Below, in pieces: positions 1 through 6,021 of a stretch of 9,068 nucleotides of DNA. Origin of the DNA: Thermoplasmatales archaeon (lineage in GTDB: Archaea > Thermoplasmatota > E2 > DHVEG-1). The notes beneath the pieces were generated by a model. The model had not been told where the DNA came from. It saw only the letters and a list, made by a program, of their open reading frames with translations, and ran no database searches. The position numbers and the translations under genes are program-made. Each line of letters begins with the position of its first letter. Position 1 is the stretch's first letter. The stretch covers positions 1 through 9,068 of the forward strand of contig JAGMDE010000085.1 of assembly GCA_023128855.1 (NCBI GenBank), in the 5' to 3' direction.

Positions 1-47
1 CAAAAGCCCTAATCTGTGGGCCCCTTGAAAGTATTCTTTGTTAAATG

Positions 48-56
48 TTAAATATA
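48..56 (+). promoter_or_regulatory. TATA box for the Nudix-tfs pair
   Basis: TTAAATATA is centred on base 52, which is 27 nt before the ATG at 79. That is the archaeal TATA-to-start distance, so the transcript would be leaderless and begin at about 79. No Shine-Dalgarno-like sequence precedes that ATG. This box is the main reason for choosing ATG 79 over the upstream ATG 61. It is inferred from spacing only. Confidence 0.5.
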
Positions 57-78
57 GAAGATGTTATGCCTCTTTAAG

Positions 79-480
79 ATGAAATATAAAACCCCAAAAT
101 TGACAGTTGATGGAGTAATATTAAAAAATAATAGACTTCTTTTAATCAAAAGGAGGAATCTGCCTTTTAAAGATAAATGGGCGTTTCCAGGAGGTTTTGT
201 TGGATATGGGGAGAAAACTGAGGATGCAGTTATAAGGGAAGTGCTTGAGGAAACTGGTTTGGAAACTAAGATTAATGATCTTGTAGGTGTTTATTCTGAT
301 CCTGATCGAGATCCACGGGGACATACTGTTTCAGTTGTTTATCTGTTGGATGTGTGTGGTGGTTGTTTAAGTGGTAGTGATGATGCTTCTGAGGCTAAAT
401 TTTTTGATTTGGAGCATTTACCTGAACTAGCTTTTGATCATGATAGTATAGTAAAGGATGTTTTTAGGAGGTTTGAATGA
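79..480 (+). CDS. Nudix hydrolase, ADP-ribose pyrophosphatase-like
   Basis: A 133-residue cytosolic Nudix hydrolase that likely splits a nucleoside diphosphate linked to another group, with ADP-ribose the best guess. The full Nudix box GX5EX7REUXEEXGU is present at residues 39-61 (G39, E45, R53-E54, E57-E58, G60-L61), so the Mg2+-binding helix is intact. The segment after it, containing YSDPDRDPRGH at 72-82, resembles that of archaeal ADP-ribose pyrophosphatases. The length is normal for a single-domain member. An upstream in-frame ATG at 61 would add six residues (MLCLFK). I prefer ATG 79 because homologues begin close to the K-x-P-x-L-T-V-D strand and a TATA box lies 27 nt upstream. Its stop codon overlaps the tfs start (ATGA), so the two are probably translated together. 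The family call is firm; the substrate is inferred. Confidence 0.9.
   Translation: MKYKTPKLTVDGVILKNNRLLLIKRRNLPFKDKWAFPGGFVGYGEKTEDAVIREVLEETGLETKINDLVGVYSDPDRDPRGHTVSVVYLLDVCGGCLSGSDDASEAKFFDLEHLPELAFDHDSIVKDVFRRFE
467..472 (+). promoter_or_regulatory. Ribosome binding site of tfs inside the Nudix gene
   Basis: GGAGGT lies within the last codons of the Nudix gene, 4 nt before ATG 477 and 10 nt before the in-frame ATG 483. It supports internal initiation of tfs on a two-gene mRNA. It does not clearly decide between the two ATGs, which differ by only two residues. Confidence 0.6.
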
Positions 481-785
481 GTATGTTTTGTTCTAAATGT
501 AAGGTGCTTATGTACCCTGAGGGTGATTTTTTTGTTTGTAAAAAATGTGGTTTTAAGAAGAAAAAATCAGGGAGTAATATAATTGTGAATAAACAGGAGA
601 AGAGAGAAGTAACACTTATTGAAGATAAAAATAAAACAAATGTTCTTCCGAAGACAAAAATTAAATGTCCTAAATGTGATAATAATGAGGCTTTTTGGAT
701 ATTACGGCAGATGAGAGGTAGTGATGAACCTGAAAGCAGGTTTTATACTTGTGCTAAATGCGGATATAAGTGGAGAAAAGATTAG
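477..785 (+). CDS. tfs: Transcription elongation factor TFS
   Basis: Archaeal relative of TFIIS and RNA polymerase subunit RPB9. It enters the secondary channel of stalled RNA polymerase and stimulates cleavage of the nascent RNA. The 102-residue protein has two zinc ribbons. The N-terminal one uses C5, C8, C21 and C24; the C-terminal one uses C64, C67, C92 and C95. Between the last two cysteine pairs lies RGSDEPE (80-86), the acidic hairpin whose D83-E84 pair is the TFIIS cleavage motif, so this is an active cleavage factor and not an RPB9-type subunit. A lysine-rich linker (about 25-60) joins the ribbons. The start overlaps the Nudix stop (ATGA), behind an internal GGAGGT. ATG 483 is a possible alternative start. 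In many archaea tfs lies close to pcn; here the secreted-protein gene at 853 separates them. Confidence 0.95.
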   Translation: MSMFCSKCKVLMYPEGDFFVCKKCGFKKKKSGSNIIVNKQEKREVTLIEDKNKTNVLPKTKIKCPKCDNNEAFWILRQMRGSDEPESRFYTCAKCGYKWRKD

Positions 786-790
786 AAAGT

Positions 791-798
791 TTTATATA
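791..798 (+). promoter_or_regulatory. TATA box for secreted protein 1
   Basis: TTTATATA follows purine-rich AAAGT, a plausible BRE, six bases after the tfs stop. The start site would be near 820, giving a leader of about 32 nt that contains GGGGG at 839-843, 9 nt before ATG 853. This gene therefore has its own promoter and a leadered mRNA. Confidence 0.5.
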
Positions 799-852
799 TT
801 AACAACTTGATATTAATATACGCCTTATAAGAATATTTGGGGGAATTATAAA

Positions 853-1530
853 ATGAATAAATTATTTAAAAAAACCATTGCAATATTTATATGTTTAATC
901 TTTTTAATTTCAGCAGTGACAATTTCATCTGCTACAATACTTAAAAAAGAAGAAACAACTACTTCTGAAGAAAACTTACCAACTGAAACAACTAGCCAGG
1001 TTAAAGAAATAACAGTTTATCGTTATGGGCCAGATGGGATTATTACTCCAAAAAAAGTTATAATAAAATTAGAAAAAGATCAGAATCTTGGAAAAGCTAT
1101 AGCTGAAAAATGCGATGAACTAATGGAAGGTGATACTGAAATGCAAAGCTTTTTCCAAGGCAACAATAGCTCTTCATATATTTTAAAAAGAATTTCATCT
1201 TATGGCAGAGGCCTCCATCTAAGGTTTACTATAAGAATTCAACTAGATAAAAAAATCGATTTATTTCCTTTGCTTCCTCCTTATTTTAAAACCGCAATCT
1301 TTGTACCAATAAGATTTTGTAAATATACTCGAGATCCTGGAGCATACACGAGGATTAGTGGCTTAGACAGTCGTAAAAATATTACACAAGAATATCATGG
1401 ACCTCATCAGATTCTTGCGGTAGGTTTTATTGGCTTTACTGGGTGGATTGGACATACCTCAATTTTAGGATTTTTTATACGAACTGGATTTGCGGGTGTA
1501 ACTGCTTTTGTAACTGGAAAAGAATCTTAA
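853..1530 (+). CDS. Hypothetical secreted protein 1
   Basis: I do not recognise a characterised family. The 225-residue protein begins with a clear Sec signal: lysines at 3-7, a hydrophobic core at about 9-22, and a small-residue SSA cleavage region near 25-27. A Thr/Glu-rich low-complexity stretch (about 31-50) follows. Next comes a predicted folded part: a beta strand with VYRYGPDG (55-62), a KKVIIKLEKDQNLGKAIAEKCDEL segment (67-90) that looks like a strand-helix unit, then a basic/aromatic region (112-160). The C-terminal part (about 186-222) is rich in Gly, Phe and Ile and could be a membrane-associated hairpin or a buried beta sheet. There are only two cysteines, C87 and C156, besides C14 in the signal. 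It is exported and probably extracellular or membrane-bound. The start is fixed by GGGGG at 839-843. It lies between tfs and pcn with its own promoter, so no shared function with them is implied. Confidence 0.8.
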   Translation: MNKLFKKTIAIFICLIFLISAVTISSATILKKEETTTSEENLPTETTSQVKEITVYRYGPDGIITPKKVIIKLEKDQNLGKAIAEKCDELMEGDTEMQSFFQGNNSSSYILKRISSYGRGLHLRFTIRIQLDKKIDLFPLLPPYFKTAIFVPIRFCKYTRDPGAYTRISGLDSRKNITQEYHGPHQILAVGFIGFTGWIGHTSILGFFIRTGFAGVTAFVTGKES

Positions 1531-1606
1531 AAAATAAAATACCGTCATCGTTATAAACAAAAACTGCATTTGTTTTTGACACTAACATCTTATAATTCAA
1601 GATTTT

Positions 1607-1614
1607 GGGGAGGA
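1607..1614 (+). promoter_or_regulatory. Strong ribosome binding site of pcn
   Basis: GGGGAGGA lies 10 nt before ATG 1625 and is complementary to the 3' end of archaeal 16S rRNA. It sets the pcn start. Candidate TATA elements upstream are TTATAAAC at 1551-1558 and CTTATAATTC near 1588-1597; I cannot choose between them. Confidence 0.7.
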
Positions 1615-1624
1615 AAAAAAGAGT

Positions 1625-2362
1625 ATGTTTAACGCAAAAGTAAAATCAGAGGTACTGAAAGGTATAATAGATGTAACATCACCATTGGTCAATGAAGCAA
1701 AATTTAATATTACGCCAAAAGGGATTTCTTTAAGAGCTGTTGACCCAGCACATGTTGCAATGGTCGATTTAACAGTTAAGGATAAGGCTTTTGAAGAATT
1801 TAAAGCAACTGAAATGGAACTTGGAATTGATATGGACAAACTTGCGGGAATAATGAGGCTTTCAACTTCTGGAGATATGGTTTCCCTTGATTACGATGAA
1901 GATACAAATAGACTCGTTGTAAAAATAGGAAATCTCGTCAGAAAAATGGGGTTAATTGATACTGCCGGCATGCCAGATCCAAAGATGCCTAATCTTAATC
2001 TACCAGCAAAGGTAGTATTAAAAGCATCTGAGCTAAGCCAAGGTGTACGCGCATCGGAAGCAGTTTCAGATCATCTAGCATTAACAGTCAACAAAGATAA
2101 TTTTGAACTGTTTGCCGAGGGAGATACAGATACAGTGAATCTTAAACTCCCAAAGAATCTATTAGTTGATTTAAACACTAATACTAAATGCAAAAGTCTA
2201 TTTTCAATAGACTACTTCAGCAACATGATAAAACCAGTTAGAGGAGAAGATCCTATAACAATAATGATTGGTAACGACAATCCAATCAAAGTTGAGTTTG
2301 ATATCGCTGAAAAGAAAGGACACGTGACATACTTACTTGCACCTCGAATTGAGTCAGAATAA
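1625..2362 (+). CDS. pcn: DNA polymerase sliding clamp (PCNA)
   Basis: The clamp forms a trimeric ring on DNA. It tethers DNA polymerases, FEN1, ligase and other PIP-box proteins during replication and repair. The 245-residue length is typical. Recognisable family segments are GISLRAVDPAHVAMVDL (33-49) in the first domain, the interdomain connecting loop rich in Pro and Met (about 115-128), and the conserved C-terminal YLLAPRI (236-242), which forms part of the PIP-box pocket. The many acidic residues outside the inner helices fit a ring with a basic interior. The start follows a strong GGGGAGGA. rnp2 begins 13 nt after its stop, so the two are likely co-transcribed. Only one pcn is seen here, as expected for a homotrimer, but the rest of the genome is not visible. 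Confidence 0.97.
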   Translation: MFNAKVKSEVLKGIIDVTSPLVNEAKFNITPKGISLRAVDPAHVAMVDLTVKDKAFEEFKATEMELGIDMDKLAGIMRLSTSGDMVSLDYDEDTNRLVVKIGNLVRKMGLIDTAGMPDPKMPNLNLPAKVVLKASELSQGVRASEAVSDHLALTVNKDNFELFAEGDTDTVNLKLPKNLLVDLNTNTKCKSLFSIDYFSNMIKPVRGEDPITIMIGNDNPIKVEFDIAEKKGHVTYLLAPRIESE

Positions 2363-2375
2363 TTGAAGAATTGAG

Positions 2376-2711
2376 GTGTGGAACATAATCAAAGACAACA
2401 ATCGACATAGATACATTGGTTTTGTGATTAAATCATCAAAAGAAAATCCACAATTTAAAAAAGCTGATATTATAAATGAAGTAAGAACACAGTGTAACCA
2501 TCTTTTTAACAAGGGTTTTAGTGACATGGGGCTCTATGTTATAAGGTTTAATGGAGAGAAAGGCATAGTTAAATGTAATCATGTTGAAAAGGAAAATACC
2601 ATTAAACTTTTAAACTCAATAGAAAAAATCTCTTCATATAAGGTAAATATTCAGACAGTTGGAACATCGGGAACTATAAAATCGCTTTTAAGAAAGCATA
2701 TGGCTGATTAA
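2376..2711 (+). CDS. rnp2: RNase P protein component 2 (Pop5/Rpp14 family)
   Basis: Protein subunit of archaeal RNase P, which with the catalytic RNA and Rnp1, Rnp3 and Rnp4 trims the 5' leader of pre-tRNAs; Pop5 binds Rnp3 (Rpp30). The 111-residue protein shows the family landmarks in order: RYIGF (12-16) on the first strand, the G-I-V-K-C strand (63-67) equivalent to GILRC in Methanocaldococcus jannaschii, and near the end VGTSGTIK (95-102), the family's SGTI(K/R) signature. The basic tail after that is short, which is normal. The start is GTG 2376. The only upstream in-frame room is a few codons back to a stop at 2364, so the start cannot move far. There is no clear ribosome site, and the gene probably depends on coupling to pcn, 13 nt upstream. 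Recognition is by motif, not alignment. Confidence 0.87.
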   Translation: MWNIIKDNNRHRYIGFVIKSSKENPQFKKADIINEVRTQCNHLFNKGFSDMGLYVIRFNGEKGIVKCNHVEKENTIKLLNSIEKISSYKVNIQTVGTSGTIKSLLRKHMAD

Positions 2712-2740
2712 GTCAATTTTTGAAAAAAACTGCAGGTAGT

Positions 2741-2773
2741 TATGCATGTGAATATGCAGATGAATATCCACAT
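2741..2773. repeat. Tandem 12-mers and imperfect inverted repeat upstream of the winged-helix gene
   Basis: TATGCATGTGAA (2741-2752) is followed directly by TATGCAGATGAA (2753-2764), 10 of 12 identical, then by a partial third unit starting TAT. Overlapping them, ATGTGAATAT (2746-2755) and ATATCCACAT (2764-2773) form an inverted repeat of 10-base arms with one mismatch. The element is in the 107-nt spacer between rnp2 and a DNA-binding protein gene, which fits an operator. That role is inferred. Confidence 0.45.
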
Positions 2774-2782
2774 TAGCGATAG

Positions 2783-2792
2783 GTTATTAAAA
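2783..2792 (+). promoter_or_regulatory. Possible TATA box of the winged-helix gene
   Basis: TTATTAAAAC lies about 31-40 nt before the starts at 2819 and 2828, directly downstream of the repeat element. It would give transcription starting around 2814, with little or no leader. The match to an archaeal TATA box is modest. Confidence 0.35.
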
Positions 2793-2818
2793 CAGTTTGT
2801 TATTTGGAATATTGAGTA

Positions 2819-3163
2819 GTGGATGGGATGCAGGACGGAGATGTGCCAGTTATTTCTCCAGACGTACTTAGGCCTCTCATAATGAGGTCGCTAAGGAGAA
2901 GTAGCGTTAGGAAAAAGATTGCGGAATATCTTTTTGAAATTAGTCCAAGTGGAAGTTACACTTCAGATATTGCATATAATGTGAAAACTACGCCTACTAA
3001 TGTTATTGGTGCTTTGCGGGGGATGAATACAAGATATAGGCATGATGAATCACTTTTAAGTCTTAATATTGTTGAACAAGTAGATGGTGGTAAAAACGTA
3101 AAAATCTACAAACTTACAGATTTTGGTAAGGATATGTTACAATCAATGAAAGAAAGAAGATAA
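2819..3163 (+). CDS. Archaeal winged-helix DNA-binding regulator
   Basis: A small cytosolic DNA-binding protein of 114 residues from GTG 2819, or 111 from the in-frame ATG 2828. It belongs to a winged-helix family found widely in euryarchaea whose targets I do not know. Residue positions are from GTG 2819: a basic first helix (RSLRRSSVRKKIAEYLFE, about 23-40), an HTH (about 46-70) whose recognition helix contains TPTNVIGALRGM, then a beta wing (about 84-102) ending YKLTDFGKDML. The core segments SYTSDIA and PTNVIGALRG are the family's most recognisable pieces. No effector or metal-binding domain is present. Which start is used is unsettled: ATG 2828 gives an ordinary start codon, while GTG 2819 lies nearer the expected leaderless start. 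The repeats in its own promoter region suggest autoregulation, by inference. Confidence 0.8.
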   Translation: MDGMQDGDVPVISPDVLRPLIMRSLRRSSVRKKIAEYLFEISPSGSYTSDIAYNVKTTPTNVIGALRGMNTRYRHDESLLSLNIVEQVDGGKNVKIYKLTDFGKDMLQSMKERR

Positions 3164-3216
3164 AGTTTTTATTGTGCCGTCTCGTCTGTCTCCCAAAGTC
3201 CAAACTTATTTAAATC

Positions 3217-3249
3217 ATGTTATAGTTTTGATTATAATTTTTATAACAT
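3217..3249. repeat. Inverted repeat in the M29 peptidase promoter region
   Basis: ATGTTATA (3217-3224) and TATAACAT (3242-3249) are perfect 8-base inverted arms separated by 17 AT-rich bases. The element lies between two TATA-like runs (TTATTTAAAT at 3208-3217 and TTTTTTAAATAA near 3252-3263). It could be an operator with half-sites on one DNA face, or chance in AT-rich DNA. Confidence 0.35.
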
Positions 3250-3251
3250 AA

Positions 3252-3263
3252 TTTTTTAAATAA
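3252..3263 (+). promoter_or_regulatory. TATA box and leader of the M29 peptidase gene
   Basis: TTTTTTAAATAA, centred near 3257, predicts a start near 3283 and a leader of about 18 nt. That leader contains GGGAGGA just before ATG 3301, a strong ribosome binding site that fixes the start codon. Confidence 0.45.
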
Positions 3264-3300
3264 TTACTAGTTTCAATTTTTTAGTTTTGAGGGAGGAAAA

Positions 3301-4353
3301 ATGCAAACAGAAGAAAAAATTAAGATGTTCAGAGATGTTTTTGCACCAAAATCTGGAGATAAAGTATTATTTTTAGTAGATACTCCACATGATGATTTGA
3401 AAGATAATGATAAGTGGATAGACAGAAGAAAAATGGCAAGAGAATGGTATGACACTTTTCAAGAAATGGGAAGTAAAGAAGGATTTTCTGTAAATTTAAT
3501 GGAATATAATGCAACTGGTCTTAATAATTCACCAATTCCGCAAGCGATTATTGATGCAGCTGGTAAAGCTAGTTTAGTCATTGCAATGACAGAGTATTCT
3601 GGAACATCATCGTTGGGGCCAGTTGCTAAAGCTAAAGGCTCAAAAACCAGGATAGCAAGTATGCCAACTGTTGAAAAAAGAATGGAAGAAACAGCCTTTA
3701 AAGCCGATTATTCAGAAGTGCAAAAATATGCATTAGCGATTAAAAAGATCTTAGATAAATCAATCGGAGCAACAATTTTATTTTCAACTGGCGACACTCT
3801 ATATCTAGATCTACGAAATCGAGAGGCTGGAGCAGATAAGGGAGATTGTAGTAAACCAGGCCAATTTATTAATTTCCCAAGTGGGGAGGCATGTAAAACT
3901 CCATATGAAGCAATAGGTGATGAGGTTGACCAATTTGGGCCAAGTAAAACAGAGGGAATTTTACCTGTAGATTATAATGGTGAACTAGTAAAATATCATA
4001 TTAAAAATAATCGTATCGTCGACATTATAGGGACAGGTAAAAAAGCAGAGGAAATGAGTAAGTTCTTTTCTGAAAATGAAACAAGAAGAAATATTGGAGA
4101 ACTAGGTATTGGATGCAACCCAAAAGCAGTTGTCACAGGAAATGTTCTAGAAGACGAAAAAGTTGGAGGATTACATATCGCTTATGGAACAAGTGCTCAT
4201 TTACATGGAAAGGTAAAAAGTGATGTTCATCAAGATATTTGCTACCCAAAAGGAGCTCCTATTGAAGCAACAACCTTAACTTTAATTAGTGAAGATGGTA
4301 CAAAAACTGAACTAATACAGAATGCACAACTTCAATATAACCTACTAAACTAA
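3301..4353 (+). CDS. M29-type metallo-aminopeptidase (aminopeptidase T family)
   Basis: A 350-residue cytosolic protein of the thermophilic aminopeptidase family (MEROPS M29, COG2309), whose members use two metal ions to release N-terminal residues from peptides. The first half (about 1-155) has the alternating strands and helices of the family's N-terminal domain. The second half holds the metal ligands: E196 in FPSGE, E267 in IGELGIGCNP, H292 in HIAYG, and H310/D312 in HQD. GNVLEDEKVGG (280-290) is also family-typical. Where short archaeal members usually have small or Gly residues after the HIA(L/Y)G motif, this one has H300 and H302, and the tyrosine found in Thermus aminopeptidase T, seven residues after the first His, is Ala here. 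Activity could therefore differ, and an M29-fold non-peptidase is possible. The gene is monocistronic and its stop is 6 nt from that of the convergent transporter. Confidence 0.8.
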   Translation: MQTEEKIKMFRDVFAPKSGDKVLFLVDTPHDDLKDNDKWIDRRKMAREWYDTFQEMGSKEGFSVNLMEYNATGLNNSPIPQAIIDAAGKASLVIAMTEYSGTSSLGPVAKAKGSKTRIASMPTVEKRMEETAFKADYSEVQKYALAIKKILDKSIGATILFSTGDTLYLDLRNREAGADKGDCSKPGQFINFPSGEACKTPYEAIGDEVDQFGPSKTEGILPVDYNGELVKYHIKNNRIVDIIGTGKKAEEMSKFFSENETRRNIGELGIGCNPKAVVTGNVLEDEKVGGLHIAYGTSAHLHGKVKSDVHQDICYPKGAPIEATTLTLISEDGTKTELIQNAQLQYNLLN

Positions 4354-4359
4354 ACTCCG

Positions 4360-5550
4360 TCAAGATTTCAATTTTTTATACTTTACTTTTACAAGATAAA
4401 GAACTATCAAGGCAGGACCATAAATCCAACCTGAATATAAGAATACTCGGCCAAATCCTAACATTGATACTAATGTTCCACTCGCAAAAGTTCCACCCAT
4501 TTCGCCTGCATTTGCAAAACTAGCCATAATTGAATATTGTGATGCTCCAACTTTTGGATTAGTTACATCCATCCACAATGCCCCAATAGCTGAATAATGA
4601 CCTCCGTGCAAAAAGCCAACAATACCCCATAATATCGCTATTCTTTGCCAGTCGTTTGCATATATTAATCCAGCTGCAAAAATTAGATTTAACCCAAGAA
4701 ATAGATATAAAGATTTTTTTCGACCCCAGTGATCTGCAGAAAAACCTCCTACTACATTACCAATCACTGTTGCAATTGGACCTACTGCTACAATCAATCC
4801 AACTTGAGCAACATCTAAATGTAAAACGTCGTTTGTGTAAAGTGGTATAATCACTGCTAGCAAACCAAAACTAATCGCTGAAAAAAAAGAAAATATTATA
4901 ACTATTTGAGTATTTTTTTTCTTAAATTCAACTGCAAGGAGTTTTCCTATTTTTTGTTTCTTTTTAACTGTTATATTTTCTTTAAAAAATAAAGGTAGAA
5001 AAGCTATAAATAGAACAATTATTGCTGCTATTATAAAGGCAAATGAATAGCTAAAATTTTTCGCTATTGAACTTATTGCAATTGATGTAACAGCCATACC
5101 AATAAAGAGGCCGCCAAACATAGCTCCATGAACTTTCCCTCTTTCATTTTCACCTGAAATTTCAATTGCCCAGCCATCTGCAGAAACATCCAAAAATACA
5201 ATACCCGTTGAAGCAATAAGTAGAACAATTGCAAATGGAATTATTGCAACTTCAGGATCAATAAAAGAGAGAATGATAAATGATATCGAACTTAACCCAC
5301 CACCTAAAACTATGAATTTCCTTCTTCCAAATAATATGAAATAATCAGCAAGTCCCCCAAAAATAAATTTTACAACCCATGGAATATAAGCTATAGCTAC
5401 TATAGCGGTTGTCACTGAATACGGGATTCCTTTTTCATTAAAATAAACAGGTATAATCACTGTTGCAAGTCCATAAATTACTCCTTGAGAAAAATATAAA
5501 ATGCTAAAAAGAGGATATTTCATTAATTTATTTTTTAATAAATCAATCAT
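4360..5550 (-). CDS. MFS transporter, AmpG/PAT-like
   Basis: An integral membrane carrier of 396 residues with a 12-helix MFS pattern: two hydrophobic halves joined by a basic cytoplasmic loop (about 189-213, rich in Lys). The first loop motif appears as GGLADYF-x3-GRRK (65-78), and its second-half copy as GGFSADHWGRKK (268-279). The N-half resembles the peptide-acetyl-CoA transporter/AmpG branch: a PWVVKF segment at helix 2 (57-62) and FLDVSADGWAIE (119-130) at helix 4, where AmpG has an ASQDIVIDAYRVE-like sequence. Substrate is unknown. Archaea lack murein, so muropeptide import as in bacterial AmpG is not expected as such; peptides, amino sugars or an acyl-CoA are possibilities. The start at 5550 is chosen over M10 (5523) because it is the first Met after the stop. 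It is convergent with the M29 gene and divergent from secreted protein 2. Confidence 0.85.
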   Translation of the reverse strand: MIDLLKNKLMKYPLFSILYFSQGVIYGLATVIIPVYFNEKGIPYSVTTAIVAIAYIPWVVKFIFGGLADYFILFGRRKFIVLGGGLSSISFIILSFIDPEVAIIPFAIVLLIASTGIVFLDVSADGWAIEISGENERGKVHGAMFGGLFIGMAVTSIAISSIAKNFSYSFAFIIAAIIVLFIAFLPLFFKENITVKKKQKIGKLLAVEFKKKNTQIVIIFSFFSAISFGLLAVIIPLYTNDVLHLDVAQVGLIVAVGPIATVIGNVVGGFSADHWGRKKSLYLFLGLNLIFAAGLIYANDWQRIAILWGIVGFLHGGHYSAIGALWMDVTNPKVGASQYSIMASFANAGEMGGTFASGTLVSMLGFGRVFLYSGWIYGPALIVLYLVKVKYKKLKS

Positions 5551-5596
5551 ATATTTTAGTAGGTTAGTATAAGATAAAAGTTTTTCTATACTATTG

Positions 5597-5606
5597 TTTT
5601 ATATAA
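5597..5606. promoter_or_regulatory. TATA element in the divergent spacer of the transporter and secreted protein 2
   Basis: TTTTATATAA lies in the 159-nt spacer between the divergent genes. Its core TTATATAA is palindromic. On minus it would give a transporter leader of about 25 nt; a weaker element, CTTTTATCTTAT on minus at 5570-5581, would instead give a leaderless mRNA. On plus, TTTTATATG at 5639-5647 is a better placed box for the gene at 5710 (leader about 40 nt with GGGGAG at 5699-5704). Confidence 0.4.
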
Positions 5607-5709
5607 TTTAGAGGATAATTAAATAACGGGATAAATAATTTTATATGTAATCTTTTTGTTCCATTCAGTAATCAAATTATAAAAATAACTTTATAGAAGG
5701 GGAGTAGAA

Positions 5710-6021
5710 ATGAAAAAAATATGGCCGATATTGTGTATAATAATACTAATTTCTAGTGGAGCTGTAACTTCTGCATTACAGATTACCACTAAAGAAGAAG
5801 GAATAATAAAACAATCATCACTAATAGAAGATTATGACCCATTGGTTGACATAAGTGTTACTATTGATATAATAGGCATATTTTCTCTTTTGATCGTACT
5901 TTTTGATGGGGTAACCTACAACAATAATGGAATTGTAATCAGTGTAAAAAATTTAGGGATTTGCTACAATAAAAAAACCAAGATGATTAATCAAAAGTTA
6001 GAACCATCCATGCATTTGTAA
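5710..6021 (+). CDS. Hypothetical short exported protein 2
   Basis: Not recognised. It has 103 residues starting with a Sec-type signal: KK at 2-3, a hydrophobic core at 5-17 and small residues near 18-22 (AVTSA). After it come TTKEEG and a segment IEDYDPLVDISVTIDI (39-54) that looks like the first beta strand of a larger extracellular domain. A second hydrophobic run, IIGIFSLLIVLF (54-65), could be a membrane segment or buried strands, followed by NNN and a basic C-terminus. GGGGAG at 5699-5704 supports the start. The protein ends abruptly for a secreted domain and its last 24 nt overlap the convergent gene at 5998-6270, so it may be a truncated remnant. I looked for a continuation in the other frames and found stops within a few codons, so a single simple frameshift does not restore a longer ORF. 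Confidence 0.55.
   Translation: MKKIWPILCIIILISSGAVTSALQITTKEEGIIKQSSLIEDYDPLVDISVTIDIIGIFSLLIVLFDGVTYNNNGIVISVKNLGICYNKKTKMINQKLEPSMHL

Noticed and set aside
3..44. Possible tail of a plus-strand gene entering from the left edge (KALICGPLESILC then TAA)
   Set aside because: Thirteen codons are too few to support a call; the frame could be open by chance.
142..324. Minus-strand ORF of 60 codons inside the Nudix gene
   Set aside because: Antisense shadow of a gene with a complete Nudix box; no family features.
1555..1575. AAACAAA/TTTGTTT stem with 7-base loop after secreted protein 1
   Set aside because: A seven-pair, AT-only stem is weak, and archaeal terminators rely on T-runs more than hairpins. 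It also overlaps a candidate pcn TATA box.
1597..1839. Minus-strand ORF of 80 codons inside pcn
   Set aside because: Low-complexity Ser/Thr-rich antisense translation of a certain pcn gene.
3273..3514. Two minus-strand ORFs (60 and 61 codons) over the M29 gene start
   Set aside because: Both are antisense to the well-supported peptidase and overlap its ribosome site.
4656..4850. Plus-strand ORF of 64 codons inside the transporter gene
   Set aside because: Leu/Gln-rich translation opposite hydrophobic codons, typical of a shadow of a membrane protein gene.
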